NCBI GenBank assembly: GCA_025455635.1 | Contig: JALOMF010000215.1 | Coordinates: 1 to 7,024, forward strand | DNA from: Saprospiraceae bacterium | GTDB taxonomy: Bacteria > Bacteroidota > Bacteroidia > Chitinophagales > Saprospiraceae | Length of the DNA stretch: 7,024 bases | Direction: 5' to 3' | In this document: positions 6,430 through 7,024 of the stretch, piece after piece | How positions within the stretch are numbered: position 1 is the first letter of the stretch | Layout: each line of letters starts with the position of its first letter | Program-made: the position numbers and the translations under genes | Notes under the pieces: generated by a model | What the model saw: only the letters and a program-made list of their open reading frames with translations | Databases searched by the model: none | Told to the model about the DNA's origin: nothing

Positions 6430-7024
6430 ATGCAAAAGCTTTTCACCTTAACCATTTGTTGTTTCCTCCTGAAAACCAGCGCCTTGGCGCAATACCAGCC
6501 CGTGTTCCCCGGCCTCGATGGGCAGGCCCTGCTCGACAAGCTCGTGAGTGACTACAAAGCGCCCGTACTGCTCTCGCAGTCGTTCGCAAGGGACACGCTT
6601 TTCGCCCGTGTTTATGCTTGGCAAGACACGCTGACCTGCGTTTATACAGGCTACAAAATCTACCTCAACCCCAACGACGACCCCACGCAGGCAGCCTTCG
6701 ACAAGGGCATCAACACCGAGCATACCTTCCCGCAGAGCCTCGGTGCCATGAACCAAGCCGAGGGCGATATGCACCACCTCTACCCGACCCGGGAGGACGT
6801 GAACGGCGACCGGGGCAACCTGCCCTTCGCCGAAATCCCAGACAACCAAACCGAGGACTGGTACTACCTCGGCCAAGAGATTTCGAGCATCCCGACCTCC
6901 AATATTGACAAGTACAGCGAGCGGGGCAATGGCCGCTTCGAGCCACGGGAAGACCACAAAGGCAATGTGGCCCGTGCCATGTTCTACTTTTACACCATGT
7001 ACAAGGGCCAGGCCGACGCCGCCG
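6430..7024 (+). CDS. Secreted endonuclease I family nuclease (EndA/Vvn type), 5' part, cut by window end
   Basis: The frame is open from the ATG at 6430 to the window edge, giving 198 residues with no stop. Residues 1-20 form a signal peptide (hydrophobic core, ALA before Q21), so the enzyme is exported. Family members are non-specific DNA/RNA endonucleases with a beta-beta-alpha-metal active site. The motifs occur in order: NTEHTFPQS with E97 and H98 (metal ligand and general base in Vvn: E79, H80); AEGDMHHLYPT (110-120) with E111; DVNGDRGNLPF (123-133), where N125 matches Vvn metal ligand N127; and the family's FEPREDHKGNVARAMFYF (170-187). The only cysteine in the visible mature part is C70, so the disulfides of Vvn are not obvious here. 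The likely role is nutrient or phosphate scavenging, or degradation of extracellular DNA. The C-terminus, where Bacteroidota homologues may carry a secretion or adhesion domain, is outside the window. It is transcribed divergently from the unknown exported protein gene. Confidence 0.92.
   Translation, partial: MQKLFTLTICCFLLKTSALAQYQPVFPGLDGQALLDKLVSDYKAPVLLSQSFARDTLFARVYAWQDTLTCVYTGYKIYLNPNDDPTQAAFDKGINTEHTFPQSLGAMNQAEGDMHHLYPTREDVNGDRGNLPFAEIPDNQTEDWYYLGQEISSIPTSNIDKYSERGNGRFEPREDHKGNVARAMFYFYTMYKGQADAA

Noticed and set aside
1..7024. CRISPR arrays, insertion sequences, phage genes, toxin-antitoxin or defence systems
   Set aside because: I found no regular spaced repeats, transposase or integrase motifs, terminal inverted repeats or small toxin-like gene pairs. 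The window reads as ordinary chromosomal genes.

Overview
The window looks like chromosomal DNA of a GC-rich member of the Bacteroidota. Three signs support this. Sites matching the phylum's TAnnTTTG -7 promoter element lie upstream of genes. No recognisable Shine-Dalgarno sequence precedes any of the four starts, where the upstream DNA is T- or A-rich instead. The protein families and the cell-envelope emphasis also fit. A Saprospiria-like lineage is a guess only. Coding DNA is rich in G/C at third codon positions, and the short gaps between genes are AT-rich. The GC-rich codon use creates several long antisense open frames, which I treat as shadows.

Layout: (1) 1-92 is non-coding DNA with a possible promoter. 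(2) 93-3140 (+) encodes a secreted, two-half M16 (pitrilysin/insulinase) zinc metalloprotease. It ends at a strong hairpin terminator (3171-3219). (3) A promoter and a leader of about 135 nt precede 3399-5615 (+), an intact bifunctional (p)ppGpp synthetase/hydrolase of the RelA/SpoT (Rel) family. Its correct start is the ATG at 3399, not the TTG at 3258, which lies inside the promoter. (4) 5616-5730 is a convergent gap with a degenerate heptamer array (YAGTCNN-like) and two T/A palindromes that probably terminate transcription from both sides. (5) 5731-6315 (-) encodes a small exported protein of unknown function. (6) 6316-6429 is a divergent intergenic region. It holds a good minus-strand promoter and a weaker plus-strand one. 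(7) From 6430 (+) to the window edge runs the 5' part of a secreted endonuclease I (EndA/Vvn family) with its active-site residues present.

The genes do not form an operon: each appears to have its own promoter, and terminators separate the first three. Three of the four products carry signal peptides (protease, unknown protein, nuclease). Rel is the cytoplasmic stringent-response enzyme. I see no clear undescribed multi-gene system. The most open items are the unknown secreted protein paired divergently with the nuclease, the heptamer array after rel, and the rel leader.
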